The notes under the pieces were generated by a model. That model was not told where the DNA came from and searched no databases. It saw only the letters and a program-made list of their open reading frames with translations. A stretch of 9,515 nucleotides of DNA from a bacterium (lineage in GTDB: Bacteria > Blakebacterota > Blakebacteria > Blakebacterales > Blakebacteraceae). A program made the position numbers and the translations under genes. Positions 1 to 7,510 of the stretch are shown here, piece after piece. The DNA is taken from positions 1 through 9,515 of the forward strand of contig JALGWK010000158.1 of NCBI GenBank assembly GCA_025774205.1. Reading direction: 5' to 3'. Position 1 is the first letter of the stretch. Each line of letters starts with the position of its first letter.

Positions 1-488
1 GAGGCGCCATCCGGACTTCCGATCTGTTCGGCGACTGCCAGCTCCACGTCGAATACCGTCTGCCTGTTCCCCCCACGGGGGAGGGGCAGGGCAGGGGGAA
101 CAGCGGGATCTTCCTGCAGGACATCTACGAGGTGCAGGTCCTCGATTCGTTTGAGAATATCACCTATGCCGATGGCATGATGGGGGCCCTCTACGGTCAA
201 TACCCTCCGATGGTGAACGCCTGCCGGCCTCCCGGTGTCTGGCAGTCGCTTGACATCCTGTTCAGGCGTCCCCGGTTCGACGTCGAGGGGGGACTCCTTG
301 AGCCGGCGGTCTTCACGGTCTTCCATAACGGGGTGCTCATCCACGACCACGCCGAGCTGGTCGGGCCCACGGTCTGGCAGCGGCGCCCGCCGTACGAGGC
401 GCACGCCGACCGACTGCCGATATCGATCCAGGACCATGGTGATCCGATCCGGTTCAGGAATATATGGGTGAGGGACCTGGAGCACTGA
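1..488 (+). CDS. DUF1080 / 3-keto-disaccharide hydrolase domain protein, 5'-truncated
   Basis: This is the C-terminal part of a DUF1080 (3-keto-disaccharide hydrolase, concanavalin/LamG-like fold) protein. The reading frame is open from base 3, giving about 161 residues ending at TGA 486-488. The start lies before the window, so any signal peptide cannot be seen. Family hallmarks appear in order: QLHVEYR near the N-terminal edge, the GQGRGNSGIFLQ loop, YEVQVLDS, GALYGQYPP, the FHNGVLIHDH strand, and the closing QDHGDPIRFRNIWVR block, which in this family ends the domain. The protein therefore ends with its domain and is complete at this end. Members are usually secreted and cleave 3-keto-glycosides or bind carbohydrate in glycan degraders; the exact substrate cannot be read here. 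It converges on the histidine kinase gene with a 10-base gap and is not part of the minus-strand operon. A G-rich segment (77-98) lies inside the coding sequence. Confidence 0.9.
   Translation, partial: GAIRTSDLFGDCQLHVEYRLPVPPTGEGQGRGNSGIFLQDIYEVQVLDSFENITYADGMMGALYGQYPPMVNACRPPGVWQSLDILFRRPRFDVEGGLLEPAVFTVFHNGVLIHDHAELVGPTVWQRRPPYEAHADRLPISIQDHGDPIRFRNIWVRDLEH
64..103 (+). other. Inverted repeat with overlapping G-quadruplex motif inside the DUF1080 gene
   Basis: Bases 64-73 (CTGTTCCCCC) and 94-103 (GGGGGAACAG) are perfect 10-base reverse complements around a 20-base loop. A tighter alternative hairpin pairs 68-73 with 77-82 across a three-base loop. The same stretch carries G-runs of 5, 4, 3 and 5 (77-81, 83-86, 89-91, 94-98) separated by 1, 2 and 2 bases, matching the usual G-quadruplex pattern on the coding strand. 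It encodes the glycine-rich GQGRGNSG loop, so protein constraint explains part of the G-richness. A regulatory role is only possible. Confidence 0.5.
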
Positions 489-498
489 CGGAGCGGAA

Positions 499-2439
499 TT
501 ATAAATGTTTCTGCACGAGTGAGGTCAGGGCAGAGACCGTGAACGGTTTCTGGAGGAAGATCGAATCGGGCGAGAGCCCCTCCTGTTCGATGATCTCCTC
601 GCCGGGATACCCGGAAACGAAGATGGTCTTCAGGGGTATGCCCCTGTCGGCGATCCGGCTGGCGAGTTCCGCTCCCCCCATACCGGGCATAACCGCGTCG
701 GTGATCAACAGGTCGACCGCTTCCCGCTCCACGATCTCCAGAGCCGCCTGTCCGCTGGCGGCAGGGATCACGCGATACCCGATGGCCTCCAGGATGGTCG
801 TCATCATCTCCCTGATCTCCGCTTCGTCATCCACCACCAGGATGGTCCCGTCGGTGCTGCCGGTGGATGCGGTGTCCTCCTCGACTACGGGCAGCGGGGT
901 TGTTTCGGGCTGCTGCTCCGCGAACCAGATGCGGAAGGTCGTACCTCTTTCCGGTCCACTCGAGACCGACATCTCACCGCCGCTCTGCTTCACGTATCCG
1001 TAGACACCGGGAAGGATGTAGCCGCTTCCCCGGCCGACGTCACGGGTGGCCAGGCGCGGTTCGAAGATAAGAGGCAGATCCTCCGGAGAAATCGGCTCTC
1101 CGGTGTCGATCATGGAGAGCACCACGTATCGGCCGGGCTGGAGCATGAGACGCTCAGACGCGATCCGGTCAGCTTCGAGATCGACCGTTTCGATGATGAT
1201 GGAGAGGGTGCCGCCGGAGGGCATCGATTCACCGGCATTGATCGCCAGGTCGAGTATCACCCGCTCCATGTGCATGGGATCGACTTCGAGCCAGGCCGGA
1301 TCACCGGCGGGGGAGATGGATATCTCGATGTCTTCCCTCAGGGTCTGGCGAAGCAGTTTGTCCAGAGCGATGACAACCGTGTTCAGATCGAAGATCTTCG
1401 GCCGCAGCAGCTGCTGCCGACCGTATGAGGTCAGTTTCTCGATGAGGACCTTCGCCCTGCCGGCCGCTTCGGAAATCCGGCTGATGCGCTCGGCCTCTAT
1501 CGATCCCTCGGGGATCCCGCCGGTCAGGGTGAGTATCTCGGCGGTGCCGCTGATGATCATGAGAAGGTTGTTGAAGTCGTGGGCTACCGCCCCGGCCAAT
1601 CGGCCGGTCGATTCAAGCTGCCTGGCGTTGAAGAGCTGCTCCTCGAGCTGTCTCTTCTCCGTGATGTCCTCACCCGATGAGAGGGTGCCCGTGAACTCAC
1701 CCGCTTCATCCAGGTAGATGGTGTTGTACCATGAGATCAGCCGGATCTCTCCGCTGCCGGTCACAATCGGGTTCACATTATGACGGAACGATCCCCCCGG
1801 TTCCGAAGTCAGATCCCTGAACACCCTGGCAACATGATCCTTTTGATCCTCCGGGAGGAAGCTCTGGAACCAGTTTCGACCCAGGATCTCCTCCTCGGGG
1901 CAGCCGAGGATTTCACACCCCTTGTTGTTGATGAGCGTGATCGTTCCCGCGCGATCGAGGGCCAGCAGCATCACGCCGGCCGTATCGAGGTACCGCTGGG
2001 CGCGATCCCGGGCCTGGAGCAGTCTGGTCTCGGCCTCGATCCGCTCCCGGATATCGGTGTAGATGACGAGGATCATCCTGGAACCATCTGCCAACTCGAT
2101 CGGCAGGCCCCGCACCAGGACATCGATCAGGGTGCCGTCCCTGGCTTGTCGGACCGTTTCCCGGCCGATCTCGTCGCCCTGGAGGACGTTCTTCTTATGC
2201 CTCAGGAACTCGTCCCGCAGATGGTCGGGCACCACGAGTTCGATGCTCCGCCCCCTGATCTCTTCCTCGGTATAGCCCATGAGCCTGGTGAAGGCCCGGT
2301 TGACGCGGGTGATGTGGGCGTCACTGTCGAGGATGCAGATCGAGTCGGGGAATATCTCGAAGATGGGCAGGACGCTGGCCTCGAACTCGGACTTCGTGAG
2401 GGCAGGTGTACCCGGTTTTGATGCGAATTCGCTCATCAC
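499..2439 (-). CDS. PAS-PAS hybrid sensor histidine kinase with C-terminal receiver domain
   Basis: A soluble hybrid two-component kinase of 646 residues with no transmembrane segment. Domains in order: PAS 1 (about 21-135), PAS 2 (about 145-265), HisKA with the AHDFNNLL motif (phospho-accepting His287), HATPase_c (about 380-507) and a receiver (about 531-646). The receiver is intact: acidic pocket Asp537-Asp538, phospho-acceptor Asp581 in ITDAVMPG, Ser609 and Lys631. The ATPase domain keeps the N-box Asn401 and Asp445. However, the usual DTGCGM is DTGEPI (445-450), EPFFTT is EPRLAT, and the GTGLGL glycine box is GSGYIL (471-476), so ATP binding may be altered. The first codon is GTG (2437-2439), directly followed by ATG (2434-2436). 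GAGGTGA at 2450-2456 is the likely ribosome site and fits GTG slightly better. Signal and output partner are unknown. It is separated from the peptidase gene by 163 bases, which suggests its own expression. Confidence 0.93.
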   Translation of the reverse strand: MMSEFASKPGTPALTKSEFEASVLPIFEIFPDSICILDSDAHITRVNRAFTRLMGYTEEEIRGRSIELVVPDHLRDEFLRHKKNVLQGDEIGRETVRQARDGTLIDVLVRGLPIELADGSRMILVIYTDIRERIEAETRLLQARDRAQRYLDTAGVMLLALDRAGTITLINNKGCEILGCPEEEILGRNWFQSFLPEDQKDHVARVFRDLTSEPGGSFRHNVNPIVTGSGEIRLISWYNTIYLDEAGEFTGTLSSGEDITEKRQLEEQLFNARQLESTGRLAGAVAHDFNNLLMIISGTAEILTLTGGIPEGSIEAERISRISEAAGRAKVLIEKLTSYGRQQLLRPKIFDLNTVVIALDKLLRQTLREDIEISISPAGDPAWLEVDPMHMERVILDLAINAGESMPSGGTLSIIIETVDLEADRIASERLMLQPGRYVVLSMIDTGEPISPEDLPLIFEPRLATRDVGRGSGYILPGVYGYVKQSGGEMSVSSGPERGTTFRIWFAEQQPETTPLPVVEEDTASTGSTDGTILVVDDEAEIREMMTTILEAIGYRVIPAASGQAALEIVEREAVDLLITDAVMPGMGGAELASRIADRGIPLKTIFVSGYPGEEIIEQEGLSPDSIFLQKPFTVSALTSLVQKHL

Positions 2440-2476
2440 GGTGCTCTTCTCACCTCGATTCCTGCGGCTGCCCCCG

Positions 2477-2505
2477 AGTATATCTGATTAGCAATATGAT
2501 GAACA
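2477..2505 (-). promoter_or_regulatory. Possible sigma-70-type promoter for the histidine kinase gene
   Basis: On the minus strand TATACT (2477-2482) is a five-of-six match to a -10 box. It sits about 37 bases before the kinase GTG, in a locally AT-rich patch of an otherwise GC-rich region. A weak -35 candidate, TGTTCA (2500-2505), lies 17 bases upstream and matches TTGACA at only three positions. The call rests mainly on the -10 box and its placement. Confidence 0.3.
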
Positions 2506-2534
2506 GTGGTGCAGCCGGTGAGATGTGTGAGTCA

Positions 2535-2585
2535 ATCGATGCCGAAGTGCCCGGGGAATACCTCAATGAACACTTCGGCAGCGAT
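2535..2585 (-). terminator. Inverted repeat after the M28 peptidase gene (terminator-like, no T-run)
   Basis: TGCCGAAGTG (2540-2549) and CACTTCGGCA (2571-2580) form a perfect 10-base stem around a 21-base loop. After one mismatch (2539/2581), four further pairs (2535-2538 with 2582-2585) extend it to 14 of 15 paired. It begins about 18 bases past the peptidase stop and lies upstream of the candidate kinase promoter, a sensible place for a transcript end. No run of T follows on the minus strand, so an intrinsic terminator is not proven. It could instead be an mRNA-stabilising stem or a binding site for a dimeric regulator. Confidence 0.5.
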
Positions 2586-2602
2586 ATCGGTCCTGGTATG
2601 GA

Positions 2603-4180
2603 TCAGCCGCCGCCGCGGCGCCCCCGCTGAGTCACTTCGGGATCCCTGTCCAGTTTGACCATGGCCGGCATGTTTCCCAGTTCGATCGCGCTGGCATAGA
2701 CGAACTTGACCACCCGTGTCATCTTGTCGAAGTCGCACAGCGCGACCTCGTCGGCTGGCGTGTGCAGCTCGTCGTGGATATCGGAGAAGAAGAAGGTGGC
2801 CGGGATGCCATACCGGTGGAAGGCGAAGTGGTCGCTCTGCGAGTGGTAGTTCCGCTGCAGGGTTGGATCGTTGTACTTGTCGTCGATCTCGATGATTCCG
2901 AGCCGGTCGGCTACCCGGCGGTGGACGGCGTCCAGTTCCGAAGAGTAGAAATGGGAGCCGATCAGGCAGATGCTGGCCGGGTCGTTGCGCGAGATCATGT
3001 CCATCTGCAGCATGGCGTCGATCTGCTCCAGCGGCACCGGGGAGTGCTCCACGAAGTAGGACGCTCCCCGCAGTCCCTTCTCCTCCCCGGTCCACCAGCC
3101 AAGGATGATCGAGCGCTTCGGCCGGGTGATCTTCAGCGCCTGGGCGATCTCGAGCAGGGCCACCGTTCCCGAGCCGTCGTCATCCGCCCCGTTATTAATG
3201 CTGTCGGGGTAGGCTCCATGGCGGATGCCGACGTGGTCGTAGTGGCCACCGATGACGATGTATTCGTTCTTCAGCACCGGATCGGAACCCTCAAGGTACG
3301 CCACCACGTTCTGAGTGTGGTCCGACAGCCGGTCCATGACGACCGACACCTCCGCCCGCGTGCCTGGCAGAGCCCGTCCGGGGACCCGCTCACCCCTCCT
3401 GAGGGAAGCGAACATGGCGCTGATATCTGATTCACTCACCCCAAGCAGGGAGGCCGCCACGTGGTGCCTGACCTCGAACATGGTACCAGCGCTCCGGCGG
3501 CCGCCACCACGGCTCTCCGAACCGGGCCACTGCGTGCTCGAGGAGGATGAGAATCCGCTGCCTGACTCCACCATCTGGTTTTCACGCTGATCGTTCAGGA
3601 CGGAGATGACCGCCCGGGCGCCCTTCTGCAGCGGCAGGAACCAGTTCGACCTGAGCCGGTTCCGGGCCACAGGGAATTCCTCCGGCACCTCCGAGGGGGC
3701 CGCGAGGATGACGACCACCTTGTCGGTCAGATCGATCCCCGCGTAATCATCCCACCCGTGATCGGGCTGTTCCAGGCCGAGACCGACGAAGACCAGCTCA
3801 CCCGAGATGGTGCCTTCGCTCAAGCGCCCCCCGAAGTCATCGGGGAACCGGAAGGTTCTCTCTCCGACCGTCATCTTCGTCCCGCTGGTCGAGGGTGAGA
3901 CGGTCACCAGCGGGATCGTCTGCAGGAAGGAGCCATCGGGCAGGATCGGTTCCCAGCCGTAACTCTCCACCATTGTCGCCAGGTAGCGGGCGGCCAGCTT
4001 CAGCTGCGGCGAGGGGGTGTTCCGCCCCATCATCTCGTCGGAGGCGATGAAGGTCAGGTGGGTCCGGAGTTCCTCCGCGGTGATGGAGTCCATGGCACGG
4101 TTCTGTCCCAGAGCGGGCGCGGCTGACGAGCATAACATCACTACGAGGATCGGCAGGATGATCAGGCGGCGATGGTTCAT
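2603..4180 (-). CDS. Secreted M28-family zinc metallopeptidase with PA-type insert
   Basis: A 525-residue M28 aminopeptidase-like protein, numbered from ATG 4178-4180. An N-terminal signal peptide (MNHRR, hydrophobic core, cleavage probably after ALG near residue 25) predicts export. A protease-associated-type insert spans roughly residues 90-280. The di-zinc site is complete: His313 in GGHYDH, Asp334 in the ADDDGSG loop, Glu366-Glu367 in TGEEKG (general base and ligand), Asp394 in QMDM, and His473 in LHTPAD. The family removes N-terminal residues from peptides in the periplasm or outside the cell; specificity cannot be read. Oddities are a Ser/Gly-rich stretch (about 204-232, including five serines in a row) and a Gly/Arg tail (RGRRGGG). 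An in-frame ATG 12 bases upstream (4190-4192) exists, but the GAGGAG ribosome site lies between the two, favouring 4180. It follows the GH123 gene by 72 bases and is possibly co-transcribed. Confidence 0.93.
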   Translation of the reverse strand: MNHRRLIILPILVVMLCSSAAPALGQNRAMDSITAEELRTHLTFIASDEMMGRNTPSPQLKLAARYLATMVESYGWEPILPDGSFLQTIPLVTVSPSTSGTKMTVGERTFRFPDDFGGRLSEGTISGELVFVGLGLEQPDHGWDDYAGIDLTDKVVVILAAPSEVPEEFPVARNRLRSNWFLPLQKGARAVISVLNDQRENQMVESGSGFSSSSSTQWPGSESRGGGRRSAGTMFEVRHHVAASLLGVSESDISAMFASLRRGERVPGRALPGTRAEVSVVMDRLSDHTQNVVAYLEGSDPVLKNEYIVIGGHYDHVGIRHGAYPDSINNGADDDGSGTVALLEIAQALKITRPKRSIILGWWTGEEKGLRGASYFVEHSPVPLEQIDAMLQMDMISRNDPASICLIGSHFYSSELDAVHRRVADRLGIIEIDDKYNDPTLQRNYHSQSDHFAFHRYGIPATFFFSDIHDELHTPADEVALCDFDKMTRVVKFVYASAIELGNMPAMVKLDRDPEVTQRGRRGGG

Positions 4181-4184
4181 GATT

Positions 4185-4190
4185 CTCCTC
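4185..4190 (-). promoter_or_regulatory. Ribosome binding site that fixes the M28 peptidase start
   Basis: GAGGAG on the minus strand lies 4 bases before ATG 4178-4180 and overlaps the earlier in-frame ATG at 4190-4192. No purine-rich site precedes the earlier ATG. The downstream ATG is therefore the better start, and the signal peptide begins MNHRR. Confidence 0.7.
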
Positions 4191-4252
4191 ATCGGTTCAG
4201 GCTGTATTCGGTGAACGACTCCTGTTGATTACGTTCGCAATCCCTGTTTGGT

Positions 4253-5955
4253 TCATCGGTTATCCGGTCGAAGCCGGGAAAGATCGGTGATCGAACTCAT
4301 GACGATATTCACAAAGTACGACGCCTCCCGCTCTCGGGCTGCATCCCAGGTGACCTCGGCCAGAACCCGGTCAAGCTGGTCGATCTTTCGGAGCACTTCA
4401 CTGTCGGTGGTGCCCTCGAATCGCTCTCTCAGGATGTGTATCTGCTCGTAAGCCTCGATCCCGTCGCGGAGCATCTCGAATCGTATGGAGGAACGGGCCC
4501 CCGGGTAGACCAGGAAACAGTCGCCGGCCGACCAGGTGACATGCCCGGTGTCCATGAAGGGATCCTCGACCCACGAATCATACGCCCAGCGCAGGAAGCC
4601 GGTGTACCCCAGGGCGGCGGCATGAATGCCGAGCCAGGTAGATTCAGCCGGCGGGGAGTGGGTGAAGGTGTTTGGTCGTTCCGGATTGCAGCAGACGTAG
4701 AAGGTGGTCTGCGGATAGCGCTCATCAGCCTGCCGGCGTGCGTTCCGCTCCTCGATGAGGTCACTCGAGAGCGGCGACTGGATGGTAATGCACCAGTCGT
4801 CGATCAGGTCCTTCAGCTCGGGATGGTTGCCGCCGGCGAGGGCGATCTTCAGGGCGGGAGCCTCCCGGCGGATCAGTTCGATGGCAGGGAACATCTGGTC
4901 GGGCGGGCGTTCATCCATCGCCAGCACCACCCGGTCGAGCCATCCCTTCGCCGTTCTCCCGAGGCCTCGTCGAGGTAGTCGATCCGGTTCGTCCACGGCA
5001 CGACGGAGTAGCAGTTGATCGCTCCGTCGAAGCCGATTCCGGTGGCGAATTCGACGTAGCGGTCGAAGATCGAGAAGTCCCACCGCCAGGCGCCGTCCGC
5101 CCTGCGTATCCAGCCGACCATCGAATCGTAGGGATCGTAGGTCTGGGTGCCCCACGGCTGGTGGAGGATGGTCGTGGTGAGGACTTTCTGCCCGGCTTCC
5201 AGGAGCATGTTCAGGTGAGGTTCGAGGAGCGCGAAGTGTTCCGGTGACCAGAGTTCCACGTGATGGTAGCGGGCCACGGCGTACGGGTTCTGCCAGAGGT
5301 CGAGATGGAATTCCCATTCCGACGGTTCGGGGAGAACCTGGTCGAGGACCTCGACCTTGAAGGTGAAGGGGATGACTTCGCCCCCCTCGTCGCGCACGAA
5401 CACTGGTATCTGGTAGAAGGCCGGCTCGGCGTCGGCGGGAATGTCGATCCGGATCCAGACCGGACGGACGCTCCGGGCAGGGATATCGAGCCTGGTCGCG
5501 TGGTCGATGATGTCGGCGTAGAGACCTCCGTCACCGAGGGTGTAGCGGACGAACTCGGCTCTGAGGCACGATCGGGGGAGGGTGGATCCGCCCTTATCCG
5601 GGGGGCGGCCGATCTCCTCGAATCGATCGGGGACCTCGATCCGCACCTGGCCGACGTCCTCCGCGGTCCAGAGCACCAGCTGGGCGTTGATACGCTCACC
5701 CCGCCAGCCGCTGGTCCAGCCGATCATCCGGCTCCCGCCCCGGGGGACAAGGTTGCGGGGGTATCGATGATCGACCGATCCGATGGTTCCATGCAGACCT
5801 GGCCCGACCGTGTCCCAGGCCGCGGCCCGGGCAGCATCGAGTGGTTCCGGATCGGGCGGTTCGTAGAGCGGATTGGCTGTCCGCTGGGCCTCGGATCCGA
5901 TGGTGAGCGTGCTGAACACCGTGATGGTCAGCAGCAGTCTTGATACCACCTTCAT
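4253..5955 (-). pseudogene. GH123-like (DUF4091) glycoside hydrolase, frameshifted with a missing segment
   Basis: Two minus-strand frames encode successive halves of one GH123-type protein. The first runs from ATG 5953-5955: signal peptide MKVVSRLLLTITVF with cleavage probably after SEA (residue 23), then a beta-rich N-terminal domain, then barrel motifs such as LDLWQNPYAVARYHH, LWSPEHF and HQPWGTQTYDPYDSMV. It loses the family sequence just after DYLDEASGE near 4950-4965. The second frame resumes at KGWLDRVVLAMDERP, with the Asp-Glu pair expected to be catalytic at 4910-4915. It then runs through YVCCNPERPNTFTHSP and FLRWAYDSW to TGA 4253-4255. Relatives known to me have about 25 residues between these blocks that are absent here, so a deletion of 3n+1 bases fits better than one lost base. 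GH123 enzymes act on beta-linked N-acetylgalactosamine; many DUF4091 proteins are untested. The ATG overlaps the sulfatase TGA (ATGA). A sequencing or assembly error remains possible. Confidence 0.85.
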
Positions 5956-7469
5956 CGGGTTTCCCCGGGCGGTACGTAGTCGGGATTCGGTCGGGGCATC
6001 TTCGCGTCCACTTCGCGGCGCCAGTCGGCGAGCATCGACCTCAGCGCCGCCGCCCGTTCCGGCATCTCTCCGGCTAGGTTTCGCTCCTCGGATATGTCTT
6101 CCCTCAGATTGTACAGTTCGAGAGCACCGTCCTCGAACCATTCGATCAGCTTCCAGTCGCCGGCCCTGACCGCGCCGGCAGGCCGATTGCCTGAACCGTG
6201 GTAGTGGGGGGAATGCCAGAAGAGGGCTTCACGCCCGAGGTCACCACTCTCCTCCAGGAGGGGGACCAGCGAAAGCCCGTCCCGGTGCTGGGCGGGATTC
6301 TGCGCCAGCCCCGCCATGGCCAGCATGGTGGGGTAGAAGTCGGTGCTGGTGACCGGCTCACCGCAGACGCTTCCTTCCCGTACCCGTCCGGGCCAGCGGA
6401 TGATCATCGGTTCCCTGATACCACCCTCGTAATACCATCCCTTGCCGGCCCTGAGGGGGAGCACGGCGGTCGGGGCATTGGAGCTGCGAGCGAAGGTCGT
6501 CAGGCCGCCGTTGTCCGACATGAAGATGATGATCGTGTTCCTGTATTCACCGATTGCTTTGAGGGCCTCCATCACCCTGCCGACGCTTTCATCCACGCTC
6601 TGCACCATGCCGGCGTATGCCGGATCGTCCTGAACCAGGTTGGTGACGCCCCAGCCGTCGTGTTCGGTCCGGCTGGTCTCACCCTCCGGCGTCGGCATCG
6701 ATCCGATCTTCTCCCGGTACCGTTCGGTCAGGTCCGGTTTCGACTGAACGGGGGTATGGACGGCATAGTGGGCGAGGTAGAGAAGGAACGGTTGATCCCG
6801 GTTCGCCTCGATGAAGCTGACCGCCTCATCGGTCAGGCGGTCGGTCAGGTACTCACCCTCCTCGCCATCTTCGAGGTCGGGTACGTCCCAGTAAGCCTCG
6901 GCATCGGGATTCCGGCGATAGGGCCAGAAGTATGAGGATGGGTGTCCGGCGGCATGACCACCGATGTTCAGGTCGAAACCCTGATCCTCCGGATGGTAGC
7001 CCTCATCACCGAGATGCCACTTGCCGATGTAACCGGTCGCGTAACCCGCCTCCCCGAGTGCCTCGGCGATCGTGACCTCCGACAGGGGCAGCTGATGCTC
7101 GTATTCGGCCGGCAGGAGCATCCCCCTCTGTCCGCCGCCGATCCAGTCGGTAATGTTGATTCTGGCCGGGTACTTGCCGGTCATGATGCTCGCCCTGGTG
7201 GGGGAGCAGACCGCGCAGGCCGCGTAGGCATCGGTAAAGCGCATGCCTTCCGAAGCGAGCCGGTCGATGTTGGGCGTCTCGTAGAGGTCGCTGCCGTACG
7301 AACCGAGGTCGGTCCAGCCCATGTCGTCGATGAGGATGAAGACGAAGTTGGGTGCGCGCCGGGATGATCCGGCGCAGCCGGGGAGGGAGGTAAGGATGCC
7401 GGGGAGGGAAACCGCGGCGGCTCCCGTAGCGGCCTGTCTGAGAAATTTGCGTCTGCCTGTTCCAGCCAT
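5952..7469 (-). CDS. Type I formylglycine-dependent sulfatase with Tat/lipoprotein-like signal
   Basis: A 505-residue sulfatase of the alkaline-phosphatase superfamily, numbered from ATG 7467-7469. The signature CSPTR (Cys88 to Arg92, then ASIMTGKYPAR) marks Cys88 for conversion to formylglycine, the catalytic aldehyde hydrate that removes sulfate esters. Other active-site residues are present: metal-binding Asp48-Asp49 in LIDDMGW, Lys150 and His152 in GKWHLG, His238 in AVHTP, Asp319-Asn320 in SDNGG, and Lys343. The N-terminus has a twin-arginine motif (GRRKFLRQ, residues 5-12), a hydrophobic stretch and LPGC (Cys32), so Tat export and lipid anchoring are likely. The substrate, probably a sulfated glycan, is inferred from the adjacent GH123 gene. 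The start at 7469 is chosen over an in-frame GTG at 7499 because GGAGG sits 8 bases before it. The stop overlaps the next ATG by four bases, implying translational coupling. Confidence 0.95.
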   Translation of the reverse strand: MAGTGRRKFLRQAATGAAAVSLPGILTSLPGCAGSSRRAPNFVFILIDDMGWTDLGSYGSDLYETPNIDRLASEGMRFTDAYAACAVCSPTRASIMTGKYPARINITDWIGGGQRGMLLPAEYEHQLPLSEVTIAEALGEAGYATGYIGKWHLGDEGYHPEDQGFDLNIGGHAAGHPSSYFWPYRRNPDAEAYWDVPDLEDGEEGEYLTDRLTDEAVSFIEANRDQPFLLYLAHYAVHTPVQSKPDLTERYREKIGSMPTPEGETSRTEHDGWGVTNLVQDDPAYAGMVQSVDESVGRVMEALKAIGEYRNTIIIFMSDNGGLTTFARSSNAPTAVLPLRAGKGWYYEGGIREPMIIRWPGRVREGSVCGEPVTSTDFYPTMLAMAGLAQNPAQHRDGLSLVPLLEESGDLGREALFWHSPHYHGSGNRPAGAVRAGDWKLIEWFEDGALELYNLREDISEERNLAGEMPERAAALRSMLADWRREVDAKMPRPNPDYVPPGETR

Positions 7470-7477
7470 CCGGTCCG

Positions 7478-7482
7478 CCTCC
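7478..7482 (-). promoter_or_regulatory. Ribosome binding site that fixes the sulfatase start
   Basis: GGAGG on the minus strand lies 8 bases before ATG 7467-7469. It falls inside the 10-codon extension that would be read from GTG 7497-7499. This supports the shorter protein, which also places the twin-arginine motif close to the N-terminus as expected for a Tat signal. Confidence 0.7.
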
Positions 7483-7510
7483 GGTTGAGGGTGGGACACA
7501 ATGGTACAGG

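Noticed and set aside
1780-2421. 213-codon plus-strand open frame opposite the kinase PAS domains
   Set aside because: Antisense shadow of well-supported PAS sequence; no motif and no convincing ribosome site.
2532-3095. 187-codon minus-strand open frame overlapping the peptidase gene
   Set aside because: Out of frame with the M28 metal-ligand motifs over nearly its whole length; Arg/Gly/Pro-rich composition typical of a shadow frame.
4189-4261. Nine-base direct repeat TCATCGGTT at 4189-4197 and 4253-4261 flanking the gap before the peptidase gene
   Set aside because: Too short to separate from chance. One copy covers a stop codon and the other an alternative start, with no sign of an insertion or deletion between them.
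4900-4970. Programmed ribosomal frameshift in the GH123-like gene
   Set aside because: No slippery heptamer with a downstream structure is evident, and a segment of family sequence appears to be missing, which a frameshift alone cannot supply.
5956-6141. In-frame open extension upstream of the GH123-like start
   Set aside because: It lies wholly within the sulfatase C-terminal coding sequence, is low-complexity Arg-rich, and would place about 62 residues before a clear signal peptide starting at 5955.
7470-7499. Longer sulfatase form from GTG 7499
   Set aside because: GGAGG at 7478-7482 is ideally placed for ATG 7469, and the twin-arginine motif would be pushed inward by 10 residues from the GTG start.
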